Below are positions 1 through 7,606 of a stretch of 7,654 nt of DNA, piece after piece. Below the pieces are notes generated by a model that saw only the letters and a list, made by a program, of their open reading frames with translations, was not told the DNA's origin and ran no database searches. Made by a program: the position numbers and the translations under genes. The DNA is from an uncultured Prevotellaceae bacterium (lineage in GTDB: Bacteria; Bacteroidota; Bacteroidia; Bacteroidales; Muribaculaceae), in NCBI GenBank assembly GCA_900556245.1, contig USOC01000045.1, positions 1 through 7,654 on the forward strand. Direction: 5' to 3'. Numbering within the stretch: position 1 is the stretch's first letter; each line of letters starts with the position of its first letter.

Positions 1-2887
1 CAGATACATAATGAAGGCTTGGCGCATAATTTGCTACGATCTCTACTGCTTTGCCCTTGCGCAGCAGGATGTTGCGGACTGCTGCGTACAGAAGAGCCGG
101 GTTTTCTTCGTAAGGAGTTTCCCCCTCATAATATTGTTCGTCGGCGATGGTAAAACCGATGATGCGGTGAGCTGCAGTTGCACCGTCTGTGACGGAGATT
201 TCGCTTTGAGCGGCGACACAACCGCTAATGACTTTGGCAGGATCGGGGTCTTCTGTCGTTGTCCCGTCGGGATTCATTGCAGGCCAGCTGCTTTCAATGC
301 CACCGGCAATGCCACCAACATTGATGTTCGTGCTCCATTCGCTGAGAGTTCCGTCGGCTTTGATTGTCCCCATTGCGTAGCAGTTTGAAATCAGGCCTCG
401 ACTGCTGAATCCGACAATACCTCCGATGTCGGTAGAGCCTGTCAGGTTGACGTCGACATACGAATTGCTGATTTTCGAGTCGGTTCCTGTTCTGCCGGCA
501 ATACCTCCGATTTCGCCCATCGCATCGATGTTTCCCGTCACTTTTACCGCTGAGACGCTTGCTCCGGTTCGAGTTTCACCGACGATTCCGCCGACGATTT
601 GCGCATTGGGGGTGTCGATTGTCAGGTTGTTGACAGAACTTGAGGAGATTGTGCTGTTCAGTGTCGCTTCGCAGACGATAGATCCGAAAGAAGCTGTTGA
701 TTCTCCTTCAACGGTAGCGTCATAGATATGGATGTTGTCGAATGTCGTCTGCATTGCGCTTGCCGAGAGGAACGACGCATACCAGTTGTTGTCGTTCATT
801 TTCATTTGCGGGCGCACGAGGTTGAGGTTTGTGATGGCTGCTTCCGTACCGGTCATGCCAAACAGGGCGGCGTTGGAAGCGTCAGTGTCGATGATGAGGT
901 TGGAAATTGAGTAACCCTTACCGTCGAGAGTTCCCTCGAAATTTTCTACAGGCTGCCATTTGGCGGGAGATAGCGACATATCAATATCATTGCCCAGCAC
1001 ATAGTGTGCGGCTGGTTCGTTCTTTATCATGGCCATGTCTCCGGGCGTTGAGATGACATAGGGCGATTCAACCGTACCTTCTCCACCGGCAGCGAAGCGA
1101 ACGAAAGGCACCTTGTAGAAATCGAGCGTATATTTGTCTTCTTCATAGATGTAGTGCATGATAAACAGGCGAGGGTTGGCTCCGTCAATGTCAACCATGC
1201 CACCGCCGCTAAGCTTTCCTTTTTGTTCGTCGTAACCGAATTGGCGGAGTACTTTGCCGTCTTCATTTGCGATGACAAGGATATCTTCCAATTCAGTCTG
1301 TCCTTCGCGCGACAATTTGCAGGAGTAGACATATTCTTGCTTCTGGTCGGTATTGAACAGATACGGGTCGAGCTTTTCGGACGAAACAATCGGGCTGAAA
1401 AGTTGACAATTCTTGCCAAGGTTGAACGAAACGAAATGGTCGAGCGAACAGTCCGGATTATACCAGCCGATGCGGCCGATGGTGTTTCCTTCTTCGTCAG
1501 AGATGCCTTTTCCGAGACCAATGACGTATTGATAGGAATCGCCTGCCGGGTAGCGGTCGATGTTAGTGGAAAGTTGGTCGCCATTAATTTCATTCGGCAG
1601 GATGGCGGCAGTCTCACAGGAGGGAATGTTGACCATTGCGAAACGTTCGGCGTCGTTATATTGTTGCAAAAATGCGATTTGCTCCTCTTGTCCGGCTATT
1701 GAACGCATCGGAATATGGGTGATGACGTTTGAACATAGCGAGTTGACTTTGTTGCCGTCTTCGTCGTAGACCTCATAAGTGCAGAGGTAAGAGTCGGAAC
1801 TGAGAATATAGTTCTTGTTGGCGACAATCAGGTTGAGCTTTTCGTCGTTTGTAAACAGGCCTTTTGTCAAGTCTCCGTCGCCGAGAAGCGTCCCCATTTC
1901 CCTTTGGCTGCAGAAAGATCCCGGCTCAGTTTGTACAGGCACTTTCACTTGCTTGATAAGCTGGTAGTTGCGGTCGTAGAGATTGACAAGAAAATTGTTG
2001 TCTTCTTGAATGATCGGGTCGTAGGTTTCGGGATTGAAGCCTTTGACAAACGGAAGTTCGTAGTAGGTGATTGCATAAACCGGTTGTCCGTCAACTTTAT
2101 ATATGTAGAAAAACGGACCATCGCAGTACATGATGTTGTCGTAAGGGATGTCGAACGTGTAATCGACAGAAGGTTCGGTATCCGACCATCCGCAAGGCTT
2201 GATTACGTCCATGCTGAGTAATACGTCGTTGTCTTTTTCGATTGTACGTCCTACCGCCAGACGCTGATAGGAATCCCACCCTTCCGAAGCGTCGAAATAC
2301 ATCATGATATCGCCTTGGTGTGTGTATTTTTTCTCACCGTTGATAGAGTGGGCTTCCATGCGACCATTGGCTTGATAGTTGACAAGGGCGTGGATGTAGA
2401 CGGTTACTTCAAGCGAGGTTTCATCCCGGTCGAAGAATTTATTGGTTATCGTGCCGAACGGAACGATGTCGTTGACTGATTCGTTGTCGGGTATGTCGAT
2501 GTTGATTTTACCCATTTCTTCGTTTTTGTCGTTGTAGAATGTAATCGTCGATGCCCCATAGAACCACTCGTTGGTTGGACTGGGTTCGAACGTTTGCGTG
2601 TAGAACCAGGTTGAACCGTCCGGCCCTATGACAGATCCCCATGTCGTGGCATTGGAGATGGTTCCCGATGGTTCGTCGGGTGATTGGGCCGTCCTGACAA
2701 TGCTCCGTTTGGGCATCTGTCTGGCATCGAAATAAAACGAATTTTTGTTGGCAAAACCATGTTTCATGGAAATGCCCGGCGTTCCTTTCGGAAAATTTTT
2801 TGATTCCTTTTTAGTTACGCCACTGAAACAGGGTAAGATGCAGACTGTGCAAAGGCACGCTGCGAGATAGCGTTTGAATTTTCTCAT
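1..2887 (-). CDS. Large secreted GLUG-repeat protein, 3' end cut off by the window edge
   Basis: The frame is open from an ATG at 2885-2887 to the left edge: 962 complete codons, no stop. I translated it codon by codon and saw no frameshift. The N-terminus ([20 protein letters not shown]) is a basic stretch plus a hydrophobic stretch, so the protein is probably exported; cleavage near residue 22 or lipidation at Cys20 are both possible and neither is certain. Residues about 30-590 are rich in Asp, Asn, Tyr and Gly in short strand-like segments and could form a beta-propeller, but I recognise no named domain there. From about 601 a typical GLUG-type region begins, with [15 protein letters not shown] near 650 and GGI[V/A]G motifs at 766, 794, 822 and 858, each followed by an 'ISN-Y' type strand. 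GLUG repeats (Pfam family) occur in bacterial surface and secreted proteins, with adhesin-like roles suggested. The C-terminus, and any sorting domain, lie outside the window. The exact function is unknown. Confidence 0.88.
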   Translation of the reverse strand, partial: MRKFKRYLAACLCTVCILPCFSGVTKKESKNFPKGTPGISMKHGFANKNSFYFDARQMPKRSIVRTAQSPDEPSGTISNATTWGSVIGPDGSTWFYTQTFEPSPTNEWFYGASTITFYNDKNEEMGKINIDIPDNESVNDIVPFGTITNKFFDRDETSLEVTVYIHALVNYQANGRMEAHSINGEKKYTHQGDIMMYFDASEGWDSYQRLAVGRTIEKDNDVLLSMDVIKPCGWSDTEPSVDYTFDIPYDNIMYCDGPFFYIYKVDGQPVYAITYYELPFVKGFNPETYDPIIQEDNNFLVNLYDRNYQLIKQVKVPVQTEPGSFCSQREMGTLLGDGDLTKGLFTNDEKLNLIVANKNYILSSDSYLCTYEVYDEDGNKVNSLCSNVITHIPMRSIAGQEEQIAFLQQYNDAERFAMVNIPSCETAAILPNEINGDQLSTNIDRYPAGDSYQYVIGLGKGISDEEGNTIGRIGWYNPDCSLDHFVSFNLGKNCQLFSPIVSSEKLDPYLFNTDQKQEYVYSCKLSREGQTELEDILVIANEDGKVLRQFGYDEQKGKLSGGGMVDIDGANPRLFIMHYIYEEDKYTLDFYKVPFVRFAAGGEGTVESPYVISTPGDMAMIKNEPAAHYVLGNDIDMSLSPAKWQPVENFEGTLDGKGYSISNLIIDTDASNAALFGMTGTEAAITNLNLVRPQMKMNDNNWYASFLSASAMQTTFDNIHIYDATVEGESTASFGSIVCEATLNSTISSSSVNNLTIDTPNAQIVGGIVGETRTGASVSAVKVTGNIDAMGEIGGIAGRTGTDSKISNSYVDVNLTGSTDIGGIVGFSSRGLISNCYAMGTIKADGTLSEWSTNINVGGIAGGIESSWPAMNPDGTTTEDPDPAKVISGCVAAQSEISVTDGATAAHRIIGFTIADEQYYEGETPYEENPALLYAAVRNILLRKGKAVEIVANYAPSLHYVS

Positions 2888-2945
2888 AATACGGGTTTTT
2901 AGGATTAAATTTTTCAAAAAATAGATATGCTGTTTACTACTTGGT

Positions 2946-2954
2946 GCAAATATA
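2946..2954 (-). promoter_or_regulatory. Bacteroides-type -7 element for the GLUG-repeat gene
   Basis: The minus strand reads TATATTTGC, an exact match to the TAnnTTTG -7 consensus of the Bacteroidota primary sigma factor. It lies 58 bases upstream of the ATG, which gives a leader of about 50 bases. There is no good TTTG -33 element at the usual 19-21 base distance; the nearest is TTTA at 2978-2981 with a 23-base spacer. The promoter may therefore be weak or depend on an activator. Confidence 0.55.
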
Positions 2955-2964
2955 AACAATTGTT
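2955..2964. promoter_or_regulatory. Palindrome in the promoter spacer, possible operator
   Basis: AACAATTGTT is a perfect 10-base palindrome that directly abuts the upstream side of the -7 element of the GLUG-repeat gene. A second palindrome, TATCGATA, lies at 2972-2979, where a -33 element would be expected. This position suits a regulator-binding site, but the region is very A+T rich and short palindromes arise by chance, so this is only a candidate. Confidence 0.2.
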
Positions 2965-3062
2965 ATCTAAATATCGATAAAACTATCAAATATTTTATAT
3001 ATTGAAGAAATATCTTTCTAAATGTAATTTTTTCGTATTTGCGGTTAAGACGTGTTGTTGAG

Positions 3063-3099
3063 AAAAAAGAGGCTGTTTCACGATGAAACAGACTCTTTT
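3063..3099 (-). terminator. Rho-independent terminator after the beta-helix gene
   Basis: Positions 3065-3080 and 3084-3099 form a 16-base inverted repeat with one mismatch and a 3-base loop. On the minus strand the hairpin runs into six T residues (3063-3068, partly shared with the stem). It begins 15 bases after the stop codon of the beta-helix gene, so it should separate that gene from the GLUG-repeat gene downstream. Confidence 0.85.
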
Positions 3100-3114
3100 A
3101 GCAGAGTGTTCAGA

Positions 3115-4593
3115 CTAATGGAGACGATATTTGATTATCTTGATTGAGGAAATGCCTTGAGCGGTGAAGACTCGTAGAATATAGATGCCCTGTGGTAATG
3201 AAGAAAGGTCGGCGATGCGTTCGGGTGCGTCAACGTCGGCAGCCAAAGTTCCGCTTGGGGTGAATGCCTGAACTTTTCCGGCTTCTGTCAGGAAGACTGT
3301 CCCGTCGGAATAACGGACAGACGTCTCGGATATGTTTTCGTCGACGCTTCCTTGTCCCATTGCCGGCATATAGATTACTTCACCTTTGTTGATGTCGTCC
3401 GCTTTGTGGAAAATGACAGTTTCTTTATTTTCTGCTGTTTGCTCGTCAACATTCCATTGGTTGCCCTGCGCATATACAGTTAACTTCGTGTTGTTGTAGA
3501 GGTCGTAGAGTTGGCCGTTGTTGCCGTTGTTCTTAAATATGTTTCCGCCTGGATTATAGTCGGCGGCGTCTTTGTCTTCTGTTTTACCGACGTTGACATT
3601 GCCTCCTCCAATTACAGTGATGCCCCAAAGGTTATCCTCGATGCGGTTGCCTGAAATGACGGCCGTCTGCTGTCCGGTAGAATCATAGACGCTGATGCCG
3701 CTGCCACCGTTCACTGCGTTTGTTTCATACTTGTTGTCGATGATTTTGTTGTCTTTGATTGTCGCATTGAGCGGTCCGGTTGTGGTGATGCCGTAGCGGT
3801 GGCCGCGTATGTCGTTGTTTTCGATTACTACGATATGCTCTCCTTGCAGGCTCATCATATTGGAAACGGCGATTGCGCCGACTTTTGTCCGTTGGGCGCC
3901 GACAAACGTGCTGTTTTTGATGATGACGGGATTGTTTCCTCCTACTGTCAGGTTTACTTGCGGTTTGTTGGCGTTTTTATTGTTGTTGTCAACGAATCGG
4001 CAGTTGTCAATGGTGATGCCGTTGGTGAAGTTCGCTCCGCCGCCGATGGCTGGTACACTGTTGTTTTCAAATGTGCAGTTTGTAACTGTGAAGCAGGCTC
4101 CGTCTGTGCCGATTGACAGTGCGCCGGAAGCGGTCATTTTTCCGTTGTTGAGTCGGAATGTGCAGTTGTCGATATCAAGCCCTTTGTCGGAGAAGTTTTT
4201 GAGTCCGGCATATTCAAAGTCGATGTTTTGCACTTTGTTGGAAGTCAGAGAAGATGCTATATATACTCCTTTCGGGTTGTCGGTCTCTGTATTGCGGGTG
4301 AAGAGGGTTCTGCTTTCGGCTGCGAGATTGGCATCGCCTTCAATGCGGAGTGTCAGCAAGTCACCCATTTTCACGGTGACTCCGCCGGTAATTTCGAACT
4401 TGTCGCCGGCCGTGATGGTGACGTTGTTGGCCATCGTATAGATGTTTTCGGCTTTTGAAACCCCGCTTTCTGGGATGGCTGACAGGGATTCAAGCGTGTA
4501 GGTCGTACCGTTGCCTGCCGTCACATAGTCGGCTGCATGAACTGCCGTAAAGCAAGTCATCATGGCGATTGAAAGGAGAGTGAATTTTTTCAT
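3115..4593 (-). CDS. Secreted right-handed beta-helix protein with C-terminal sorting-like domain
   Basis: This 492-residue protein starts with a clear Sec signal peptide (MKKFTLLSIAMMTCFTAVHA), with probable cleavage after Ala20 (VHA). Residues about 120-380 are a ladder of parallel beta-helix rungs with recurring turns such as IDNCTF (141), VTNCTFENN (170), IDNCRFVDNN (195), IKNSTF (225), IENNDI (257), IKDNKI (279) and ISGNRI (313); the stacked Asn residues are typical of such solenoids. Residues about 424-488 resemble the type A C-terminal sorting domain of the type IX secretion system (T9SS): 'VQAFTPSGTL', 'ADLSSLPQGIYILRV', then a Lys/Ile-rich end. The fold is shared by polysaccharide lyases, adhesins and surface proteins of unknown role. 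I see no recognisable catalytic motif, so no substrate is proposed. It is a single gene with its own promoter and terminator. The ATG is well placed relative to the signal peptide and promoter. Confidence 0.88.
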   Translation of the reverse strand: MKKFTLLSIAMMTCFTAVHAADYVTAGNGTTYTLESLSAIPESGVSKAENIYTMANNVTITAGDKFEITGGVTVKMGDLLTLRIEGDANLAAESRTLFTRNTETDNPKGVYIASSLTSNKVQNIDFEYAGLKNFSDKGLDIDNCTFRLNNGKMTASGALSIGTDGACFTVTNCTFENNSVPAIGGGANFTNGITIDNCRFVDNNNKNANKPQVNLTVGGNNPVIIKNSTFVGAQRTKVGAIAVSNMMSLQGEHIVVIENNDIRGHRYGITTTGPLNATIKDNKIIDNKYETNAVNGGSGISVYDSTGQQTAVISGNRIEDNLWGITVIGGGNVNVGKTEDKDAADYNPGGNIFKNNGNNGQLYDLYNNTKLTVYAQGNQWNVDEQTAENKETVIFHKADDINKGEVIYMPAMGQGSVDENISETSVRYSDGTVFLTEAGKVQAFTPSGTLAADVDAPERIADLSSLPQGIYILRVFTAQGISSIKIIKYRLH

Positions 4594-4628
4594 AATCGTT
4601 TTGTATTGGTTTTATAAGTTCGATAATG

Positions 4629-4661
4629 GCAAATATCTGCAGAATTATTTTTTTATGCAAA
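4629..4661 (-). promoter_or_regulatory. Probable promoter of the beta-helix gene
   Basis: On the minus strand, TTTG (4658-4661) is followed after 20 bases by GATATTTGC (4629-4637). This matches the Bacteroides TTTG-N19/20-TAnnTTTG pattern with one mismatch in the -7 element. The expected transcript start lies about 30 bases upstream of the ATG at 4593. I see nothing recognisable in the 127 bases between this promoter and the terminator at 4786-4821. Confidence 0.55.
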
Positions 4662-4785
4662 TTTTGAGAGGAAAAACTTTGAATATATTATTGTTGGGGT
4701 CGCTGCGTTTACTGAATGGAACTTTTGTAGGCTTATCGTTGAAAATTTGTAGCTCTTCGGCTGAATTTGACTTGCGTTGGGGGAT

Positions 4786-4821
4786 AAAAAAAACAGTATC
4801 CTTGATGGGGATACTGTTTTT
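4786..4821 (-). terminator. Rho-independent terminator of the pyrH-frr operon
   Basis: Positions 4789-4801 and 4809-4821 form a perfect 13-bp stem with a 7-base loop. On the minus strand it leads into a run of eight T residues (complement of 4786-4793, partly in the stem). The hairpin starts 23 bases after the frr stop codon. This closes the operon before the beta-helix gene, whose promoter lies downstream. Confidence 0.9.
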
Positions 4822-4844
4822 CTGTCTTTTGTTGGAGTCCGGTA

Positions 4845-5405
4845 TTACACGGTCAGAATTTCTTTTTCCTTAGCGGCAAAAACTTCGTCGATTTTCTTCA
4901 TGAAGTTGTCGTGGATTTTCTGCACTTTTGCTTCGGCATCCTTTTCGACATCTTCAGCCATACCGTTTTTGACGGCTTTTTTCAAACCTTCGATAGCGTC
5001 TCGGCGTGCGTTGCGCACGGAAATCTTCGCCTGTTCGGCTTCGCCTTTCGATTGCTTTACAAGGGCTTTGCGGCGCTCCTCGGTCAATGGTGGAATGGAT
5101 AGGCGGATGACTTCACCGTTATTTTCCGGAGTGATTCCGAGTTCGGAGTTGATGATGGCTTTTTCAATTTCCTTGAACATCGATTTTTCCCAGGGGGTGA
5201 TGACGATGGTGCGTGCGTCGGGAACAGTGACGTTTGCCACGTTGCTGACAGGTGCGGCACTTCCGTAGTAGTCCACCTTGATTCCGTCTAGGATTTTAGG
5301 GTTGGCTTTACCGGCGCGGATGTGGGCCAATGTCTCGTCGAGGTAGGCAACGGCCATTTCCATTTTTTCTTCCGCCGGCTTGATGGAAGTGTTGACGTCG
5401 TTCAT
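4845..5405 (-). CDS. frr: Ribosome recycling factor
   Basis: This 186-residue protein has the usual length for ribosome recycling factor, which acts in the cytoplasm with EF-G to split the post-termination ribosome so its subunits can be reused. Family landmarks are present in order: the long first helix ending in [12 protein letters not shown] (28-39; the basic stretch that contacts rRNA), [10 protein letters not shown] (44-53), ITPWEKSMF (69-77), [15 protein letters not shown] (104-118) and VRNARRDA (130-137) in the second and third helices of the bundle. The ATG at 5405 gives the usual N-terminus (MNDV). The gene lies 23 bases after pyrH in the same direction and is followed by a strong terminator, so the two form an operon, an arrangement common across bacteria. 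No key residues appear to be missing. Confidence 0.97.
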   Translation of the reverse strand: MNDVNTSIKPAEEKMEMAVAYLDETLAHIRAGKANPKILDGIKVDYYGSAAPVSNVANVTVPDARTIVITPWEKSMFKEIEKAIINSELGITPENNGEVIRLSIPPLTEERRKALVKQSKGEAEQAKISVRNARRDAIEGLKKAVKNGMAEDVEKDAEAKVQKIHDNFMKKIDEVFAAKEKEILTV

Positions 5406-5428
5406 ATTCTTTTCTGTTATTTTAATGA

Positions 5429-6151
5429 TTAGTCTTTTTTCTGATAGACGAGCGTTCCGATGGGTTCGCCGTCGATCACCTTGCGCAGGTTTCCTTTTGT
5501 GTCCATGTCAAACACAATGATGGGCAGATTGTTTTCCTTGCACATGACGGTAGCTGTGAGGTCCATGACTTTCAGTCCTCGCCTGTAAATTTCATCGTAA
5601 GTGATTTCAGTGAATTTTGTAGCAGTCGGGTCTTTTTCCGGGTCGGCAGTGTAGATGCCGTCGACGCGAGTGCCTTTCAGCATGACATCGGCTTCCACTT
5701 CAATGCCACGCAGGGCAGAGCCGGTGTCGGTGGTGAAGAAGGGGTTTCCGGTGCCACAGGAGATGATTGCAACCTTTCCTGCTTTCATGGCGTCGATGGC
5801 TTTCCACTTGCTGTAGTGCTCCCCGATGGGGAACATGTTGACAGCGGTGAATACCTGGGCCGGTTGTCCTATCTTTTCGAGAGCGGAGCATAGAGCCAGG
5901 GAGTTGATGACGGTGGCAAGCATTCCCATTTGGTCGCCTTTGACGCGGTCGACACCTTTGGCGGCGCCTGCCAGTCCACGGAAGATGTTTCCGCCGCCGA
6001 TGACGATGGCTATTTCAACACCCGACTGCGCAAGGTCTTTGATTTGTTCGGCATAGTCGCCAACTCGGATGGGGTCGATGCCGTAGCCTTGTGTGCCCAT
6101 CAGCGATTCCCCGCTCAACTTCAACAAAATACGTTTATAACTTGTTCTCAT
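5429..6151 (-). CDS. pyrH: UMP kinase
   Basis: This 240-residue protein is a full-length bacterial uridylate kinase of the amino acid kinase family. It phosphorylates UMP to UDP with ATP in the cytoplasm, a required step in pyrimidine nucleotide synthesis; the family is typically hexameric, activated by GTP and inhibited by UTP. Visible motifs are ILLKLSGES (8-16, phosphate-binding Lys11), [10 protein letters not shown] (50-59), [13 protein letters not shown] (68-80, containing the Asp that contacts UMP), [12 protein letters not shown] (132-143) and [14 protein letters not shown] (158-171, ATP-binding side). The ATG at 6151 sits at the expected N-terminus. It is the first gene of a two-gene operon with frr and has a strong promoter about 95 bases upstream. 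It is divergent from the TPR-protein gene. Confidence 0.97.
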   Translation of the reverse strand: MRTSYKRILLKLSGESLMGTQGYGIDPIRVGDYAEQIKDLAQSGVEIAIVIGGGNIFRGLAGAAKGVDRVKGDQMGMLATVINSLALCSALEKIGQPAQVFTAVNMFPIGEHYSKWKAIDAMKAGKVAIISCGTGNPFFTTDTGSALRGIEVEADVMLKGTRVDGIYTADPEKDPTATKFTEITYDEIYRRGLKVMDLTATVMCKENNLPIIVFDMDTKGNLRKVIDGEPIGTLVYQKKD

Positions 6152-6246
6152 AAAAAGATGAGGTTTATGGTTTGCTTCAATGTCTGTGTCCTAGTCTTCC
6201 AAGTGTCGAATCGTAAATTCTCAGAGAAAGGATAGTGTTATCTAAT

Positions 6247-6278
6247 ACAAATTTAGTTACTTTGCCGATAACAACAAA
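6247..6278 (-). promoter_or_regulatory. Strong Bacteroides-type promoter of the pyrH-frr operon
   Basis: On the minus strand TTTG (6275-6278) is followed, after exactly 19 bases, by TAAATTTGT (6247-6255). Both boxes and their spacing fit the Bacteroides consensus. The predicted transcript start near 6240 gives a leader of about 90 bases before the pyrH ATG. That leader shows no strong hairpin apart from a short TCTCNGAGA palindrome, so I call no attenuator. Confidence 0.75.
6257..6265 (+). promoter_or_regulatory. Possible -7 element for the TPR-protein gene
   Basis: TTACTTTGC matches TAnnTTTGC with one mismatch and lies 34 bases upstream of the preferred ATG at 6300. No TTTG box is found 18-21 bases upstream. 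It lies inside the spacer of the opposing pyrH promoter, so the two promoters would overlap physically. Confidence 0.35.
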
Positions 6279-6299
6279 TTTTTGTGGATTTTAATTGCT

Positions 6300-7082
6300 A
6301 TGGAACGTAAAAATCTTTCATATATGTTGAGGCTGATGCGTGTCTTTGTGTTGTCGGCAGTCCTGCTGCCGGGTGTGTTTGGTGTGTTTGCCGCAGAAAG
6401 TGACATTGCTCGGATTCGTACCAAGGCGGAGCGATTTTATCGCTACGACGAGTGGGCGAATGCCTTGGCGATGTTCCGGATTTTGCTGGAGAATGCTCCG
6501 GCGGATATGCGTACTTATGGTCGCTCGGTGGCAGTCTATGGTATTGTCGGCGGCAAAGAAGAGCAGATGGCGTTGGTAGAGCGGACGCAGGACTTGGGAC
6601 TTTCGTTGGACCGCCTTTTCGAAGAGGTGCGCAAGTCGGCTTTCGAGAAGGGACATCCGCAGGTCCTGGAAGAATTCATGTTTCTTGTCAGGGAGCGGCA
6701 GCCGTGGATGAGGCGTAACATCGATTTGCGGCTGGCACGTTACTATGATTCGCGTAACGATGCTCCGAAAATGATAGAGCAGAGCGATTCGTTGCTGCTG
6801 GTCAACCCGAATGATCGGGAGATGCTTCGCATTAAGGCGAGGGGCTATTTCCTGATGGATCGCTTTTCTGAATCGATGGAGGTGTACAAGCGTCTCGTTG
6901 CATTGGATTCGGGTGATTTGGACGCCTTGTTGACGTTGGGTGTCTATTATGCGGAACAGGTGCGTTCGTGTGGGCTTTCGAAGTCATCGGCCGAAGCGGA
7001 AGAGGCTCGCCGTTATTTGGAGCGAGCCTATGGGTTGCGGCCTACGGCTTATGTGGCGGAAATGCTGTCTGCGCTAAAATGA
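6300..7082 (+). CDS. Exported TPR-repeat protein of unknown function
   Basis: The preferred ATG at 6300 gives 260 residues. An ATG at 6324 would also keep the signal sequence, and an upstream TTG at 6282 is less likely because it sits close to the predicted transcript start and puts a hydrophobic WILIA stretch before the basic region. Residues 1-31 form a signal peptide: a basic start, a hydrophobic core (VFVLSAVLLPGVFGVFA) and likely cleavage after Ala31. The rest is helical and contains tetratricopeptide-like units: about 38-71 (AERFYRYDEWANALAMF), 143-170, 174-207 (ARGYFLMDRFSESMEVYKRL) and a final one at 208-247. TPRs bind other proteins, and exported ones in Bacteroidota usually act in the periplasm. 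No catalytic domain is visible. The gene stands alone, divergent from pyrH and convergent with folA, so context does not reveal its partner. Confidence 0.85.
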   Translation: MERKNLSYMLRLMRVFVLSAVLLPGVFGVFAAESDIARIRTKAERFYRYDEWANALAMFRILLENAPADMRTYGRSVAVYGIVGGKEEQMALVERTQDLGLSLDRLFEEVRKSAFEKGHPQVLEEFMFLVRERQPWMRRNIDLRLARYYDSRNDAPKMIEQSDSLLLVNPNDREMLRIKARGYFLMDRFSESMEVYKRLVALDSGDLDALLTLGVYYAEQVRSCGLSKSSAEAEEARRYLERAYGLRPTAYVAEMLSALK

Positions 7083-7087
7083 GCGGG

Positions 7088-7579
7088 TCAGCGTCGGTAG
7101 TTGACGAAAGAAAAGGCATAAGCGTGCTTTTCGTCGGCTGAGAAATGCTCGCAGGACGTTTCTGTCCAGACGTTGAGGTTTATTTCCGGGAAGAAAGTGT
7201 CGGCATCAGAAAACGAAGCGTCAATGCGGGTCAGATAGAGATGGGTCGACAGGGGTAACGTTTCGCGGTAGATTTGTCCGCCCCCGATGACAAACACCTC
7301 GCTGTCGTCGCGCGACATCCAAAGTGCGTCTTCGACCGACAAGGCAGTCTCCACCCCTTCCGCCTTAAAATTCGGGTTGCGGGTGACGACAATGTTGCGG
7401 CGGTTGGGCAGGGCGCCTTTGGGCAACGAATCAAACGTGACGCGGCCCATGATGATTGTGTGTCCGGATGTCAACTCCTTGAAATGTTTTAAGTCGGCCG
7501 GCAAATGGCAGAGCAGTTGGCCGTTTCTTCCGATAGCGTTGTTGCGGTCGATGGCCGCGATGATTGACAGATTCCTCAT
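7088..7579 (-). CDS. folA: Dihydrofolate reductase
   Basis: This 163-residue protein is a standard-length DHFR. It reduces dihydrofolate to tetrahydrofolate with NADPH in the cytoplasm and is the target of trimethoprim. Visible landmarks are IIAAIDRNNAIGRNGQLL (6-23, Met20-type loop), HLPADLKHFK (25-34) with the catalytic acid Asp29, IIMGRVTFDSLP (42-53) for NADPH binding, LPNRRNIVVTR (57-67) with the Arg that holds the substrate glutamate, and FVIGGGQIY (96-104), the glycine-rich NADPH site. An oddity is Cys24 where most DHFRs have the conserved Trp (E. coli Trp22). The gene follows thyA after 27 bases, the classic pairing in which DHFR regenerates the folate oxidised by thymidylate synthase. 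No promoter is seen in the short gap, so it is probably co-transcribed with thyA. Confidence 0.96.
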   Translation of the reverse strand: MRNLSIIAAIDRNNAIGRNGQLLCHLPADLKHFKELTSGHTIIMGRVTFDSLPKGALPNRRNIVVTRNPNFKAEGVETALSVEDALWMSRDDSEVFVIGGGQIYRETLPLSTHLYLTRIDASFSDADTFFPEINLNVWTETSCEHFSADEKHAYAFSFVNYRR

Positions 7580-7606
7580 TGCTGCAATTTGTGTTTGAAT
7601 TATAAA

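Noticed and set aside
1027..1617. A 196-codon open frame on the minus strand
   Set aside because: It overlaps the GLUG-repeat gene in another frame, has no recognisable domain and a skewed Ser/Thr/Arg composition typical of a shadow frame.
1154..1702. A 182-codon plus-strand open frame
   Set aside because: It is antisense to the GLUG-repeat gene and shows no domain, promoter or start context.
3029..3042. Possible plus-strand -7 element (CGTATTTGC)
   Set aside because: It matches the consensus poorly at the first two bases, and no plus-strand gene follows it.
3809..4441. A 210-codon plus-strand open frame opposite the beta-helix gene
   Set aside because: The minus strand has a convincing signal peptide and beta-helix repeats, and the plus-strand product is a low-complexity hydrophobic shadow without homologous features.
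6282..6299. TTG start for the TPR protein adding MWILIA
   Set aside because: It is only about 17 bases downstream of the putative -7 box, and the ATG at 6300 gives a normal basic N-terminus for the signal peptide.
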